Assembly: GCA_011524535.1 (NCBI GenBank)
Contig: WTKD01000005.1
Location: 124,001 to 188,000 of the forward strand
Source of the DNA: Spirochaetaceae bacterium
GTDB lineage: Bacteria; Spirochaetota; Spirochaetia; WTKD01
DNA: 64,000 nucleotides
Direction of reading: 5' to 3'
The translations under genes were made by a program, and so were the position numbers. Position 1 is the first letter of the stretch. Each line of letters begins with the position of its first letter. The notes below the pieces were generated by a model. The model did no database searches, was not told the DNA's origin, and saw only the letters and a program-made list of their open reading frames with translations. Positions 47,027-56,788 of the stretch are shown here, piece after piece.

Positions 47027-47881
47027 TTACTCGGCGCGAATTGAGTATACCCCATTTTCCTGAACAAGGAACCCTTCTTCTTCCAGTGTCTCCAAGATAG
47101 TCTTAAATTCTTCTTCTGATTTATTGAATCGTTGGGTGAGTAATGAACTATACGATACCTTGTTCATCTGAGTGAGACACTTCAAAATCGCTCCTCGCAC
47201 CTGTCTGTTACTTCCTTCAAAACGAGATTGTTTTGTGTAATGACGACTCTTTTTATTCGGATTGCTATGCAAATTTTGACCCAGATGAGCTCCCCAATCC
47301 ATCAAAGAGCCATACCATTTCCGTGGAGATTGTTCTTGCATACATAGATCATTTAATTCACAAATCGATCCATCATCAATTGCTTCTGATGTATCCGAAA
47401 AAAAATGATGGATATAGACGCGACGGATATTTGTATCGATAAAAGAAACAACAGTATCAAAGGCGAATGCCGCAATAGCTCCGGAAGTATATGCGCCTAC
47501 CCCTGGCAGAGTCTTGAGTGTCACGTTATCTGCAGGTATCTTCCCCCCATGTGTCGTAACAATTTCTTTTGCACATTCATGCAAGAATTTTGCTCGTCGA
47601 TTGTACCCCAACCCTTGCCATAACTCCAATACGGTGCGAAAATCTGCTCTGGCAAGCGCCGCAACATTTGGAAGTCTTCTAACGAATAATAAGAATTTAT
47701 CAATAACACGCGAAACCTGCGTCTGTTGCAACATAAATTCTGATACCAACACGTAATAAGGATTTGGGTTAGCACGCCAAGGCATTTCTCGCCCGTCCCG
47801 CATGAGAGAATAATGAGAATAAACAATCTCTCTAAATGTTTCGATAGTTTTTCGGTTTCCTGCTACATCATCCAATGTCAC
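47027..47881 (-). CDS. mutY: MutY-type A/G-specific adenine glycosylase without the Fe-S cluster
   Basis: 284 residues. HhH-GPD fold with MLQQTQV (catalytic Glu48 precedes it), LPGVGAYTSGAI and catalytic Asp149 (FIDTNIRRV). The usual C-x6-C-x2-C-x5-C cluster site after MDLGA is missing: residues 196-225 (WGAHLGQNLHSNPN...RFEGSNRQ) contain no cysteine. The NUDIX-like domain that reads 8-oxoG is also absent; a short winged-helix-like tail follows instead. It removes A opposite 8-oxoG or G. Clusterless MutY forms are known in some bacteria. GTG start, 6 bp after trpS. Confidence 0.85.
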   Translation of the reverse strand: MTLDDVAGNRKTIETFREIVYSHYSLMRDGREMPWRANPNPYYVLVSEFMLQQTQVSRVIDKFLLFVRRLPNVAALARADFRTVLELWQGLGYNRRAKFLHECAKEIVTTHGGKIPADNVTLKTLPGVGAYTSGAIAAFAFDTVVSFIDTNIRRVYIHHFFSDTSEAIDDGSICELNDLCMQEQSPRKWYGSLMDWGAHLGQNLHSNPNKKSRHYTKQSRFEGSNRQVRGAILKCLTQMNKVSYSSLLTQRFNKSEEEFKTILETLEEEGFLVQENGVYSIRAE

Positions 47882-47887
47882 GAATGA

Positions 47888-48907
47888 TCACCACATCCCA
47901 AGCTCATTCCACGTGTGATGGTATCCCATTGCTTCACCTACCATATCCAGTGTAATGCTAGCTTCTTCTTGCATGCGCCTGGTTCCATGCACAAGAATCT
48001 CTTTGAGATACTCTTTGTTTTTCATTAATTCCACTCGTTTTTTTCGAATAGGAGCCAAAAATTGATTCAGTGCATTGAATAGAGTGTCCTTCACTTCTCT
48101 GTCGCTCACTGTACCCTGCCGATATCTAGATTTTAAATCTTCAACTTCCTCTTTGTTAGGATTAAACACATCGTGGTATATAAAAACAGGGTTTCTCTCA
48201 ACCGTTCCCGGAATATCGGCTCTAATTCGCTTTGGATCGGTATACATTCTCGCAACTTTTTTCTTCAGCGATTCTTCTGATTCAGAGAGAAGTATACTAT
48301 TTCCAAGGGATTTTGACATTTTCGCCTTATTATCTGTTCCCACCAACACAGGAACATCGGATATCAAGGCCTTTGGAATAGGAAAAACTTCTTCGTATAG
48401 TTTATTGAAACGCCTCGCTATTTCGCGCGTGATTTCAATGTGAGATTCATTGTCTTTGCCAATCGGAACAAGATGAGCGCGCGGCAATAGAATATCAGCA
48501 CTCTGCAGTACTGGATATCCGAGTAACCCATAGGGAATTTCATTAAGATGGACAGCCTGAGCCATGTCTTTTATCGAAGGAATCCTCTGTAACCGCGGCA
48601 CCGAAACAAGCATGGAAAAAAGAAGTTGAAGTCTATACACCTCGGGAATCGCAGATTGTAAATATATTGTCGATTTTTCTGGGTCGATGCCACAACCGAT
48701 ATAATCGGCCAGCATTTCATAGGTGTGATCACTAATCGCATGGATATCTGCGACCCCGGGTCGAGTCGTTAACATATGAAGATCTGCAACAATAAAGAAA
48801 CACTCATATGAGTCTTGTAAAGCAACCCGATTTTGTATTGATCCAACATAATGACCCAAATGCAAGGCTCCTGTAGGTCTGTCTCCTGTCAAAATACGAA
48901 GTTTCAT
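47888..48907 (-). CDS. trpS: Tryptophanyl-tRNA synthetase
   Basis: 339 residues from ATG 48907, one base after the upstream stop; an earlier GTG is within that gene. GDRPTGALHLGHYVG contains the HIGH-type signature (HLGH) and KMSKS is present in the middle. It charges tRNA-Trp. Its length is normal for the bacterial enzyme. It belongs to the run that starts with the pyruvate dehydrogenase genes. Confidence 0.96.
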   Translation of the reverse strand: MKLRILTGDRPTGALHLGHYVGSIQNRVALQDSYECFFIVADLHMLTTRPGVADIHAISDHTYEMLADYIGCGIDPEKSTIYLQSAIPEVYRLQLLFSMLVSVPRLQRIPSIKDMAQAVHLNEIPYGLLGYPVLQSADILLPRAHLVPIGKDNESHIEITREIARRFNKLYEEVFPIPKALISDVPVLVGTDNKAKMSKSLGNSILLSESEESLKKKVARMYTDPKRIRADIPGTVERNPVFIYHDVFNPNKEEVEDLKSRYRQGTVSDREVKDTLFNALNQFLAPIRKKRVELMKNKEYLKEILVHGTRRMQEEASITLDMVGEAMGYHHTWNELGMW

Positions 48908-48908
48908 C

Positions 48909-49970
48909 TCAGTTCTTTCGCTCCATAAATACACCAAGCCTGCTGAGGGCATTTGTATTAGAAAGCACTATTTTTATACACATGGTCAAAGGAACCGCCA
49001 AGAACATTCCTGCAATATCCCACATCAGTCCCCAACTAACAAGAGCTAGCAAAATAAAAAAAGGATTTAGATTCAACTGATCGCCCATGACCTTCGGTTC
49101 GATGATATTCCCAAGAACGAGTTGTATGCTGGAAACCAAAGCTGCTACAGCAATCACGACGGGATAATTAGGAGTAAATTGCGAAAAAGCGTATATGGAT
49201 ATGATTCCAGAAATAAGGATTGACCCAATGTACGGTATGAAATTAAACAAGAAAGTAAGAATCATCCACAGGAGTGCGTTCGGAACGCTAAATGAAAGAC
49301 AAACAATTAACACCAACACCGATGTCAGGAGGCTTATCAACAATTTTATACTTGCATATCGAAACACAGACTTGTATATTCTCCGAAGAACAACAAAATA
49401 TCCTACTCTATTCGGATTTCCCTCAAGAGCCTTTTGCAAACCGCCTTGAATGCTTTGAATTTCCAATAAAATAAAAAACAAAAAGAACAAAGTCAGTCCA
49501 AAATATCTTAAGACTTCAAAAGAGGCGTTCGAAACACTCACTACAAGCGACGAAAGTTGCCCAAGTAGTTCTCGAGTATTAATTACATCGCCTTCAAATT
49601 CAAAGCCCTCAAATATGCGCGCTGCACCAGCAAGAACAAGATCACTTAATTCAGATATCACCTCTTGAAGTTCGGGTAAATCTTCGAGCAATGTTTGTAT
49701 TCCTGCAAAAAATATCACACCAAACAACACTCCAAGTGAAAGTATCACAGCTATAATCAACAACACTGATACAAGTTTTGGTATTCTCAAAGTATCCAAA
49801 AAATAAGCAATTGGTCGAGAAAGTACCGCCAAAAGCATGGCAATACCAAGAGGAATCAATACCGTTCGGGCTACCCGTAGGACAAACCCAACAACACATA
49901 TTGATAAAAATAAGAGTAATGAAATAATTGTTGACCGGTTGCTTTGGAAACTTAATTTCTTTCTTTCCAT
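48909..49970 (-). CDS. PerM/AI-2E family membrane protein
   Basis: 353 residues, about eight membrane helices, with the conserved FNFIPYIGSILISGIISIYA segment (about 248-268) and LGNIIEPKVMGDQLNLNPFFILLAL near the C-terminus. Family members export varied small molecules or autoinducer-2; the substrate here is unknown. It is 6 bp after the dihydrolipoamide dehydrogenase gene and 1 bp before trpS. Confidence 0.88.
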   Translation of the reverse strand: MERKKLSFQSNRSTIISLLLFLSICVVGFVLRVARTVLIPLGIAMLLAVLSRPIAYFLDTLRIPKLVSVLLIIAVILSLGVLFGVIFFAGIQTLLEDLPELQEVISELSDLVLAGAARIFEGFEFEGDVINTRELLGQLSSLVVSVSNASFEVLRYFGLTLFFLFFILLEIQSIQGGLQKALEGNPNRVGYFVVLRRIYKSVFRYASIKLLISLLTSVLVLIVCLSFSVPNALLWMILTFLFNFIPYIGSILISGIISIYAFSQFTPNYPVVIAVAALVSSIQLVLGNIIEPKVMGDQLNLNPFFILLALVSWGLMWDIAGMFLAVPLTMCIKIVLSNTNALSRLGVFMERKN

Positions 49971-49976
49971 AAGAAA

Positions 49977-51374
49977 TCAGATATGTATAGCAGAGCCACC
50001 AACCGATTTTGATACTTCAAGTACAGTTTCACTAATTGTTGGGTGTGCATGAATCATCTTTGCGATGTCTTCGGGCAGTAATTCAGATTGCTTTGCGAGC
50101 AATAAAGAATGTATTATCTCTGTAGCTTCTTTTCCCATTACGTGACATCCTAATATTTCGTTCGTTTGCTCATCTGTCAAAATTTTGACAAAACCTTCTG
50201 AGGCTCCCACTGCTATGGATTTTCCAGCTCCACGATACGGAAATATCTTTTTTGTATAAGGACGTTTCGATTGTTCTAGATCTCTTTCTTTTTTTCCAAA
50301 ACTAGCAACTTGAGGCTCGGAGTATACCGCTGAAGGGATAAGGTCTAGATCAACCCCTGTTTCCGAAGATTTCCCAGCGATGTGTTCGACTACCATCTCC
50401 CCTTCCTTGCTAGCAACATGGGCTAACGCGGGGGTATTTACAACATCACCTATTGCAAAAATTGATGGAACTTTTGTTTGGTAGTAATCACCGACCGGTA
50501 TATATCCTTTGTCTGTCTCAAGGTCAACGTTTTCAAGCCCAATATCATTTGTATTTGGAACACGTCCAACCCCAACAAGAACCGAGTCTACTTCCAAAAC
50601 CGATTGTTTATTGCCAGAAGTCAGCGGGATAGTCAAACCATCCTTCTTGATCGTGGGTGTTCCAGCCTTGGTTGACAATATTATCTGAATCCCTTGGCTT
50701 TCAAGTTGTTTTTTGAATTCTTCTGCGAGCTCCGAATCTTCGTTTGGAAGTACTCGCGGCAGCATTTCAATAAGTATAACTTCAACACCAAAAGCATTTG
50801 CAACAAAAGCGAACTCTACTCCTATCGCACCCGCTCCCAAGATTGCCAACTTTTTTGGTAACTTGGTCAGTGAAAGCATATCCGTTGAAGAAAGGATGCG
50901 TGAACCATCGAATGCATACCCAGGAATCTCTCTTGGACTCGATCCCGTTGCAATAATAATATTTTTTGCAGTAATTGAAGATTTCTTTTTATTGGTATCG
51001 GTAATATCTATCGTATCTTTGGAGGATATCCGAGCAGAGGCATCATAGTAATCTATCTTATTTCTCCGAATCAGTCCCTGCACTCCTTTAGAGAGGGTCT
51101 CAGCAACCACTCGAGATTCTGCATGTACCTTGGAATATTCAAACGCTGTTGTATCTATTTTCAATCCCCATTTATCAGTTTTTAAAACCTTTCGATAGGT
51201 ATCAGCACTGTGAATAAGAGATTTTGAGGGTATGCATCCCCAATTGAGGCATACGCCCCCTGGACGATATTTTTCTATGAGAGCAACCGACAAACCGAGC
51301 TGTCTTGCTCGAATCCCCGCAACGTATCCCCCGGGACCAGCGCCTATTATTGCTATATCATACTTTTTACTCAT
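49977..51374 (-). CDS. lpdA: Dihydrolipoamide dehydrogenase (E3)
   Basis: 465 residues. FAD motif IIGAGPGGYVAGI, redox disulfide Cys42-Cys47 in CLNWGCIPSK, NAD motif LAILGAGAIGVEFA, and the active-site HAHPTISE near the C-terminus. It re-oxidises lipoyl groups of the E2 subunit and makes NADH. No lipoyl domain is attached. Fourth gene of the PDH operon. Confidence 0.96.
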   Translation of the reverse strand: MSKKYDIAIIGAGPGGYVAGIRARQLGLSVALIEKYRPGGVCLNWGCIPSKSLIHSADTYRKVLKTDKWGLKIDTTAFEYSKVHAESRVVAETLSKGVQGLIRRNKIDYYDASARISSKDTIDITDTNKKKSSITAKNIIIATGSSPREIPGYAFDGSRILSSTDMLSLTKLPKKLAILGAGAIGVEFAFVANAFGVEVILIEMLPRVLPNEDSELAEEFKKQLESQGIQIILSTKAGTPTIKKDGLTIPLTSGNKQSVLEVDSVLVGVGRVPNTNDIGLENVDLETDKGYIPVGDYYQTKVPSIFAIGDVVNTPALAHVASKEGEMVVEHIAGKSSETGVDLDLIPSAVYSEPQVASFGKKERDLEQSKRPYTKKIFPYRGAGKSIAVGASEGFVKILTDEQTNEILGCHVMGKEATEIIHSLLLAKQSELLPEDIAKMIHAHPTISETVLEVSKSVGGSAIHI

Positions 51375-51389
51375 CCGTATCTCCTAAAT

Positions 51390-52601
51390 CTAAAATAGAA
51401 TTTGCATTGGGTCTTCCATCGCTGCTTTCAGATACGCGATAAATCGCCCCGCCTCAGCCCCATCAAGTACACGATGATCGCAAGAAAGAGTGACCTTCAT
51501 AATAGGTCGTATGGAAATTTCGCCCTTTTCATCTACGACTGGGGTTTGTTTTGTTTGCCCGATTGCCAATATAGCCACACCAGGTGGATTAATAATCGCA
51601 GAGAATTCTTCAACTCCAAACGAACCCAAATTACTTATTGTGAATGTTGCTCCGGTATAGTCTCCTGGGCGAAGAGTCCCTTCATTTACTTTTTCTATCA
51701 AAACGGAAAGTTCTGAATCGATATCTACAATTCCTTTGTTCCCACAATCACGCACAATAGGGGTAAGCAGTCCATTTCCTCGGTCTACTGCGGTTCCAAT
51801 ATCTATGCTTCCGTATATTTTTATGGTATCTCCTTGCCAAGATGCGTTTGCCATTGGATGCTTTTTAAGCGCTTCAGCAACAAACTTAAGGAAAAAGGCA
51901 TTCATTCCTACTTTATTTTTTTGTCTTTTCTTATTAAAACTTGCCCTTGCTGCAATAATCCTGGTCATATCGATACTAACCTTGAGATAGTAATGAGGCG
52001 CAGCGAATTTTGATTCGGACAAACGTCTGGCAATAGCCGCTCGGGTTCCGGTGACAGGAATCTCGGTGTCACCTTGAACACTGGAGGTACGGGATGGTTG
52101 AGGTTGATACGCTTCGATATCTCTTTTTATGATTTTTCCGTTTGGTCCGCTGCCTTGCACAGAAGAAATATCTATCCCTTGTATAGAAGCAAGTTTTCTA
52201 GCCAAAGGAGAAGCCTTCTTTGTCTTTGCGCTCTCTCCAATCGGACTAGGAGCCGTTGAGTTTAGCCCTGAAGTGGCTGGCGTCGTATCAGCTTGAGCTT
52301 CCGAAGCATTCGTTTGTGAAGAACTTGACTCAGGAGAAGGTAATAAATGTGCATAGTCCTCACCTTTAGAGCCTAGAATAGCTATAACGTCTCCTACCTT
52401 TGCACTATTCCCTTTATCTTTTATGATCGCTATAATCTCACCCTTTTGGTTAGATTCATAGTCCATACTTGCTTTGTCCGTCTCAACCTCGCACAAAACA
52501 TCTCCCACTGCGATCACATCTCCAACGCTTTTCTTCCATTCAAGAATTACCCCTTCATCCATCGTAGGAGAAAGAGCAACCATCTGTACTAATTCTGCCA
52601 T
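51390..52601 (-). CDS. Dihydrolipoamide acetyltransferase (E2)
   Basis: 403 residues. One lipoyl domain (1-77, Lys43 in ETDKAS), an Ala/Ser/Pro/Thr-rich linker, an E3/E1-binding domain (about 133-168, PLARKLASIQGIDISSVQGSGPNGKI...) and the catalytic domain with the C-terminal HRVLDG (His376, Asp380). It transfers acetyl groups to CoA. The single lipoyl domain is typical of the E1alpha/E1beta-type complex. Confidence 0.95.
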   Translation of the reverse strand: MAELVQMVALSPTMDEGVILEWKKSVGDVIAVGDVLCEVETDKASMDYESNQKGEIIAIIKDKGNSAKVGDVIAILGSKGEDYAHLLPSPESSSSQTNASEAQADTTPATSGLNSTAPSPIGESAKTKKASPLARKLASIQGIDISSVQGSGPNGKIIKRDIEAYQPQPSRTSSVQGDTEIPVTGTRAAIARRLSESKFAAPHYYLKVSIDMTRIIAARASFNKKRQKNKVGMNAFFLKFVAEALKKHPMANASWQGDTIKIYGSIDIGTAVDRGNGLLTPIVRDCGNKGIVDIDSELSVLIEKVNEGTLRPGDYTGATFTISNLGSFGVEEFSAIINPPGVAILAIGQTKQTPVVDEKGEISIRPIMKVTLSCDHRVLDGAEAGRFIAYLKAAMEDPMQILF

Positions 52602-52618
52602 ATTACCTCTTTCCTATA

Positions 52619-53596
52619 TTATTTATAGCATACTTGTTTTGCTGCATTGACGATTTTCTCAACCGTTGGTTGAGCCGCCAATTCTAATGTATGATTGTAG
52701 GGCATCGGAACATGTTCCGATGAAATCAGGGCAACCGGTGCATCAAGATCGAAAAAACAGCGTTGTGAAATGACTGAAACCACATGGCTACCCACACTAC
52801 ACATGGGCCAAGATTCATCCACCACTACCGCACGATTCGTTTTTTGAACCGTTTGTTCGATCGTCTCTTCATCAAGAGGGCTCAAAGAACGTAAATCGAC
52901 AACTTCAACCGATATTCCTTCGGTAGCCAATATGTCTGCAGCTTCCAGAACCATTCGTAGTGGTTTCCCATGAACGATAATACTCACATCCTTCCCTTCT
53001 CGTTTCACATCCGCTTTACCAAAAGGAACAAGGTACTCTTCTTCTGGCACCTCACCTTTCCAACCATAAGCCAATTCCGATTCAAGGACGACCACTGGAT
53101 TATTGTCACGTATTGCTGATTTTATAAGACCCTTGGCGTCATAGGCGGTTGAAGGAGCAACTACCTTCAGGCCTGGAATATGTACAAAAAATGATTGTAG
53201 AGCCTGTGAATGCTGTGAAGAAAGGTATTCAGCCGGACCGTTTGGTCCTCGAAACACTATCGGACATGAAAATTGTCCGCCAGACATGTATCGCATTTTT
53301 GCAGCATTATTTATAACCTGATCCAGGGCCAACAGCGCGAAGTTAAATGTCATCCACTCAACTATCGGTCGCAACCCCGCCAAGGCAGCCCCAACACCGA
53401 GTCCCGTAAAACCCAATTCGGTTATTGGTGTATCTTTTATTCTCATGTCGCCGTACTTTTCAAGAAGTCCACGACTTACTTTATACGCTCCATTATATTC
53501 AGCAACTTCTTCTCCAATGAGAAACACTCTCTCATCACGAGTCATTTCCTCATCGATCGCCTGTCTTATCGCGTCTCTAATTGTAATTTCTGCCAT
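52619..53596 (-). CDS. pdhB: Pyruvate dehydrogenase E1 component, beta subunit
   Basis: 325 residues from ATG 53596; earlier starts lie in the E1alpha gene. MAEITIRDAIRQAIDEEM, the GEEVAEYNGAYKVS segment, NAAKMRYMSGGQ and VVDLRSLSPLDEE match the beta subunit. With the alpha subunit it decarboxylates pyruvate using TPP. Found 10 bp after pdhA. Confidence 0.95.
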   Translation of the reverse strand: MAEITIRDAIRQAIDEEMTRDERVFLIGEEVAEYNGAYKVSRGLLEKYGDMRIKDTPITELGFTGLGVGAALAGLRPIVEWMTFNFALLALDQVINNAAKMRYMSGGQFSCPIVFRGPNGPAEYLSSQHSQALQSFFVHIPGLKVVAPSTAYDAKGLIKSAIRDNNPVVVLESELAYGWKGEVPEEEYLVPFGKADVKREGKDVSIIVHGKPLRMVLEAADILATEGISVEVVDLRSLSPLDEETIEQTVQKTNRAVVVDESWPMCSVGSHVVSVISQRCFFDLDAPVALISSEHVPMPYNHTLELAAQPTVEKIVNAAKQVCYK

Positions 53597-53606
53597 ACGT
53601 TTTGTC

Positions 53607-54584
53607 TCAGTCTGAAAACACGTCTTCATACAAAGACGATATCGGTGGTTCATTGCTTTCCTCAGAAAATGTGACCGCTGACTCAACTATCTCCTTGATT
53701 TCTTCTTCTAATGTTTCATATGCTTTTTTTGTTGTCATTTTCTCTTTCACCATATGCTTGAATAATTGCTGGATTGGGTCTTTCTCCTTGTATGCCTGCA
53801 ATTCATCCTTGCTTCTATACTTCGCTGGATCACTCATGGAATGCCCTCTGTACCGATATGTCTTTACGTGCATTATGCAGGCTTCGTGTTCTTTTCTGGC
53901 TCTTTCAACTGCTTTTGACGTTTTGGTATACACATCAAAATAGTCCATACCATCAACAAGATACCCCGGAAGCCCATATCCTGCAGCCTTTTTTTCGTAT
54001 TCAGTGATGCTCGATACTCGACTAACCGCCGTTCCCATTCCATATTCATTATTTTCTACAATAAATAGCACCGGCAATTGCCAGATTTTGGCGAGGTTTA
54101 TACTCTCATGAAATGCTCCTTGATGTATTGCCCCATCACCAAAAAAGCAAAGAGTCACTCCTGTTTCATTGAGATATCTTTGCTTGAAGGCGGTACCAAT
54201 AGCTACGGGTATTTGTCCACCTACTATGCCATTCCCACCAAAAAACTTTTTTTCGACATCGAACAAATGCATGGATCCACCTTTACCCTTCGAACAACCC
54301 GTCTCCTTCCCATACAATTCCGCCATCACCGCTCCAGGATCCATTCCAAGACCAAGTGCGTGCCCATGATCGCGATATGATGTGAGGATGTAATCCTTAC
54401 TAGGATCCGTCGCACTAATTGTTCCCATCGCAACCGCTTCTTGTCCGCTGTACAAATGACAAAAACCACCTATCTTCCTCAGCCCATACAGCTGTGCGCT
54501 TCTCTCTTCAAACACGCGTATTAGAAGCATCTTCCGCAAAACTTCGCCTAATGTTTCTTTATCTTTTTGTATTGAATATGCCAT
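53607..54584 (-). CDS. pdhA: Pyruvate dehydrogenase E1 component, alpha subunit
   Basis: 325 residues. The TPP motif GDGAIHQGAFHESINLAK...ENN, GGNGIVGGQIPVAIG and the phosphorylation-loop-like YRYRGHSMSDPAKYRS are present. First gene of a tight operon (gaps up to 17 bp) that runs on through E1beta, E2, E3, the PerM-like gene, trpS and mutY. The 336-bp region upstream is the only place for its promoter; no good -35/-10 pair was found. Confidence 0.95.
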   Translation of the reverse strand: MAYSIQKDKETLGEVLRKMLLIRVFEERSAQLYGLRKIGGFCHLYSGQEAVAMGTISATDPSKDYILTSYRDHGHALGLGMDPGAVMAELYGKETGCSKGKGGSMHLFDVEKKFFGGNGIVGGQIPVAIGTAFKQRYLNETGVTLCFFGDGAIHQGAFHESINLAKIWQLPVLFIVENNEYGMGTAVSRVSSITEYEKKAAGYGLPGYLVDGMDYFDVYTKTSKAVERARKEHEACIMHVKTYRYRGHSMSDPAKYRSKDELQAYKEKDPIQQLFKHMVKEKMTTKKAYETLEEEIKEIVESAVTFSEESNEPPISSLYEDVFSD

Positions 54585-54920
54585 GTAATTTCTTAAACCT
54601 CACTGTTTTCCCCCAAGAAGTTGTGTTGCCTTCTCTCCATCTTGTATTTCTTGCATTGACAAAAAAATCCATCACCACAAGTCCTACACACCCCGGTTAC
54701 ATCCACAAATTTATCAAATATCGTAACCACCTACTTTCGTATGACATTATTCTACAAACATTGCCACAGTTTTGCAAAGAATATCCTTCTGTATGCCACG
54801 CAATGGGCATTCTTGATATATTTTATGCGTTTTACTTCAAATAAAAAAACTTCCTTACCGTTTCTATCTAAGGAGGATATTTTACTGACTATATACTCAA
54901 GCGAAATCTATTGGTCATAC
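54585..54920. other. 336-bp intergenic stretch between the PDH operon and a convergent-side lipoprotein gene
   Basis: Both flanking genes are on the minus strand. The stretch holds the upstream region of pdhA and the downstream region of the GLUG lipoprotein. A plus-strand frame runs across most of it without a ribosome site or recognised motif, and no RNA gene or clear promoter was found. Confidence 0.4.
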
Positions 54921-56618
54921 TTAGGGTGCACTTGGTAGGCCCCTCAAGGAAGGATATTTATCGCTACTGGAATAACTCCACTTGTCTGATGTAAATCCTG
55001 ACCAATTACTCAAAGACGTCGCCTCGGATTCATTGATAGACTGAGCCCCAATAACTGGATTACCCCCCGATATAGCGAACCCATCGGCGTCAGTAACCGT
55101 GCTACGTGAAGAATAAAAAGTATTCGACGCAAAAAAATGAGTTCCTCCCTCGGCTTCTCCGAGAATCTGGTGCAGTGTTGTTTGCTCTGGAAGATTATTC
55201 TGTTGACTTCTCGATCTTGTGATATTTCCGCGCATATAAACTTTTTCCATACTACCGGGGGAATTCTGCCCCGCCGCCCCAGCAATACCGCCGACCTTGA
55301 TCCCTCCTTCTATATCTCCATCGACAAATGCGTTTTTTATGAATGAAAGATCGATCATTCGACCTATTATACCCCCTACATTTGAATGCCCTACAACCCT
55401 ACCATTAAAAAAAACACTCTCCAGTGATGAATTCTGCACAAGACCCGCTATTCCTCCAATATCAACATTCAAATCGGAATCTTCTGCCAATAGAGAGACC
55501 GCACTATGTGCAAAAAGAACTTTACCATTAACTATTTCTCCGAAAATCCCGCCAACATAGGGCCCTTCACTACTCACATTTCCTTCTACAAACACTTTTT
55601 CTGCAAACCCCCCTACCATCCGGCCTCCAAGAATACCGATATATTCGAACCCATCGATCACAGTGACTCCTCCAATGGATACGTTTTCGATATCAGGGTA
55701 AGTATTATTGCCATCTCCAAAAATTTCACCCACAAGAACCCCTATCTTTTCGACCCCATTCCTTGTTTCATCGAGGTCGATAACTGCATTTTTCATGCGT
55801 ATGTTTTTAAAGCCTTCTTTAGGGTTCACATTATAGAATCGTGCAGCCCCAAATAATCCATGGTACATCGTCTGTGCATCTGTCTTAATTTTGAATCCAT
55901 CTATTTCATACCCTCCCCCATCATATTGCCCTCTGAATTCTGAACCTCCGGTTCCCAAAGGTGAGAACCCTTGCTCTGACAATCCGAATGTACCCAACTC
56001 AGGAAATAAAATGTCAGATTGCTGCACATATGCCCCTGTAAGATCCAAACGAATCGAATTAAGGTCTTGCCAAGTATATACCTTAGTAATTGGCATCACA
56101 GGTTTTACAATGGTTTCTTTCAAAATTTCATTCTCTGAAACAAAAAGTGTTATTTCTATCGAAATTTGCTTTGTATTCTCAAGGATATTGTCACCCCCGG
56201 ACTCTTCCCATTCTGCAACAGAAAATGTGTCAGTACTCGAACTATCATTCAATCCAAAATAGGTGGTGTTTGCTGATATTTGTTTGTTGGACAAAGAATA
56301 CACGCTTGTCGATGAATTATCCTGGACGCCCTGAATCTCTGCAGAAAGCGAGTACGTAAATGCTCCGTTATTCACCTGATCAGAGTATTCATCTGATAAT
56401 GAAACAGAGAAAAGGTAGTCATTCTCAATATCCGCACGTGTGAATACCGACTGACCTCCTAAAAGAGTTTCATGTGACTTGTAGGAAACGCTGAGAACAT
56501 CTTCTTCTCCCCCAATTACTGAGTCATTTCCCGCAGTGCCTGGAATATCGATACAAGAAACAAGAAAGAAAACAATAAAAATTTCGAGTATATAGAAAAA
56601 AAGTTTTTTTAACCTCAT
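54921..56618 (-). CDS. Large lipoprotein with GLUG-type repeats
   Basis: 565 residues. Signal peptide with lipobox FFLVSC (Cys22). From about residue 200 on, short repeats of the GLUG type occur (VGGIIGRMIDLSFIKNAF, VGGIAGAAGQN, VGGIFGEIVNG, VGGIAGLVQNSS), each with a glycine-rich strand followed by a polar stretch, expected to stack as a right-handed beta-helix. Such proteins are usually surface adhesins or carbohydrate-binding proteins in anaerobes. The N-terminal 180 residues are a separate beta-rich domain. No anchoring partner in the window. Confidence 0.75.
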   Translation of the reverse strand: MRLKKLFFYILEIFIVFFLVSCIDIPGTAGNDSVIGGEEDVLSVSYKSHETLLGGQSVFTRADIENDYLFSVSLSDEYSDQVNNGAFTYSLSAEIQGVQDNSSTSVYSLSNKQISANTTYFGLNDSSSTDTFSVAEWEESGGDNILENTKQISIEITLFVSENEILKETIVKPVMPITKVYTWQDLNSIRLDLTGAYVQQSDILFPELGTFGLSEQGFSPLGTGGSEFRGQYDGGGYEIDGFKIKTDAQTMYHGLFGAARFYNVNPKEGFKNIRMKNAVIDLDETRNGVEKIGVLVGEIFGDGNNTYPDIENVSIGGVTVIDGFEYIGILGGRMVGGFAEKVFVEGNVSSEGPYVGGIFGEIVNGKVLFAHSAVSLLAEDSDLNVDIGGIAGLVQNSSLESVFFNGRVVGHSNVGGIIGRMIDLSFIKNAFVDGDIEGGIKVGGIAGAAGQNSPGSMEKVYMRGNITRSRSQQNNLPEQTTLHQILGEAEGGTHFFASNTFYSSRSTVTDADGFAISGGNPVIGAQSINESEATSLSNWSGFTSDKWSYSSSDKYPSLRGLPSAP

Positions 56619-56671
56619 AAATTATTTATCTCCAAAAAATTTTATAAGTCTATTTAAATAAAAGCAAGATG

Positions 56672-56703
56672 TTCACCTTTTCATCAGCACTATCCTGTAT
56701 AAT
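56672..56703 (+). promoter_or_regulatory. Possible promoter of the nqr operon
   Basis: A perfect TATAAT (56698-56703) lies 85 bp before the nqrB start. The nearest -35-like hexamer is TTCACC (56672-56677) with a 20-bp spacer, longer than usual, so the -10 is the better supported half. Confidence 0.35.
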
Positions 56704-56788
56704 TGCATGTGAATAGACATAAATGTTATTCTGTACTCTGTAGTCGAACTCATATTTCACTGTTCTACTAATAAGACTTGGAGGTCAG

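Noticed and set aside
47027-47881. mutY truncated by a recent mutation
   Set aside because: The tail after residue 230 is a plausible folded domain with a natural stop, and the replacement of the cluster region is not a simple deletion.
54419-54844. Plus-strand reading frame across the start of pdhA and the following intergenic region
   Set aside because: Most of it is antisense to a secure gene, no ribosome site precedes any start, and no motif is seen.
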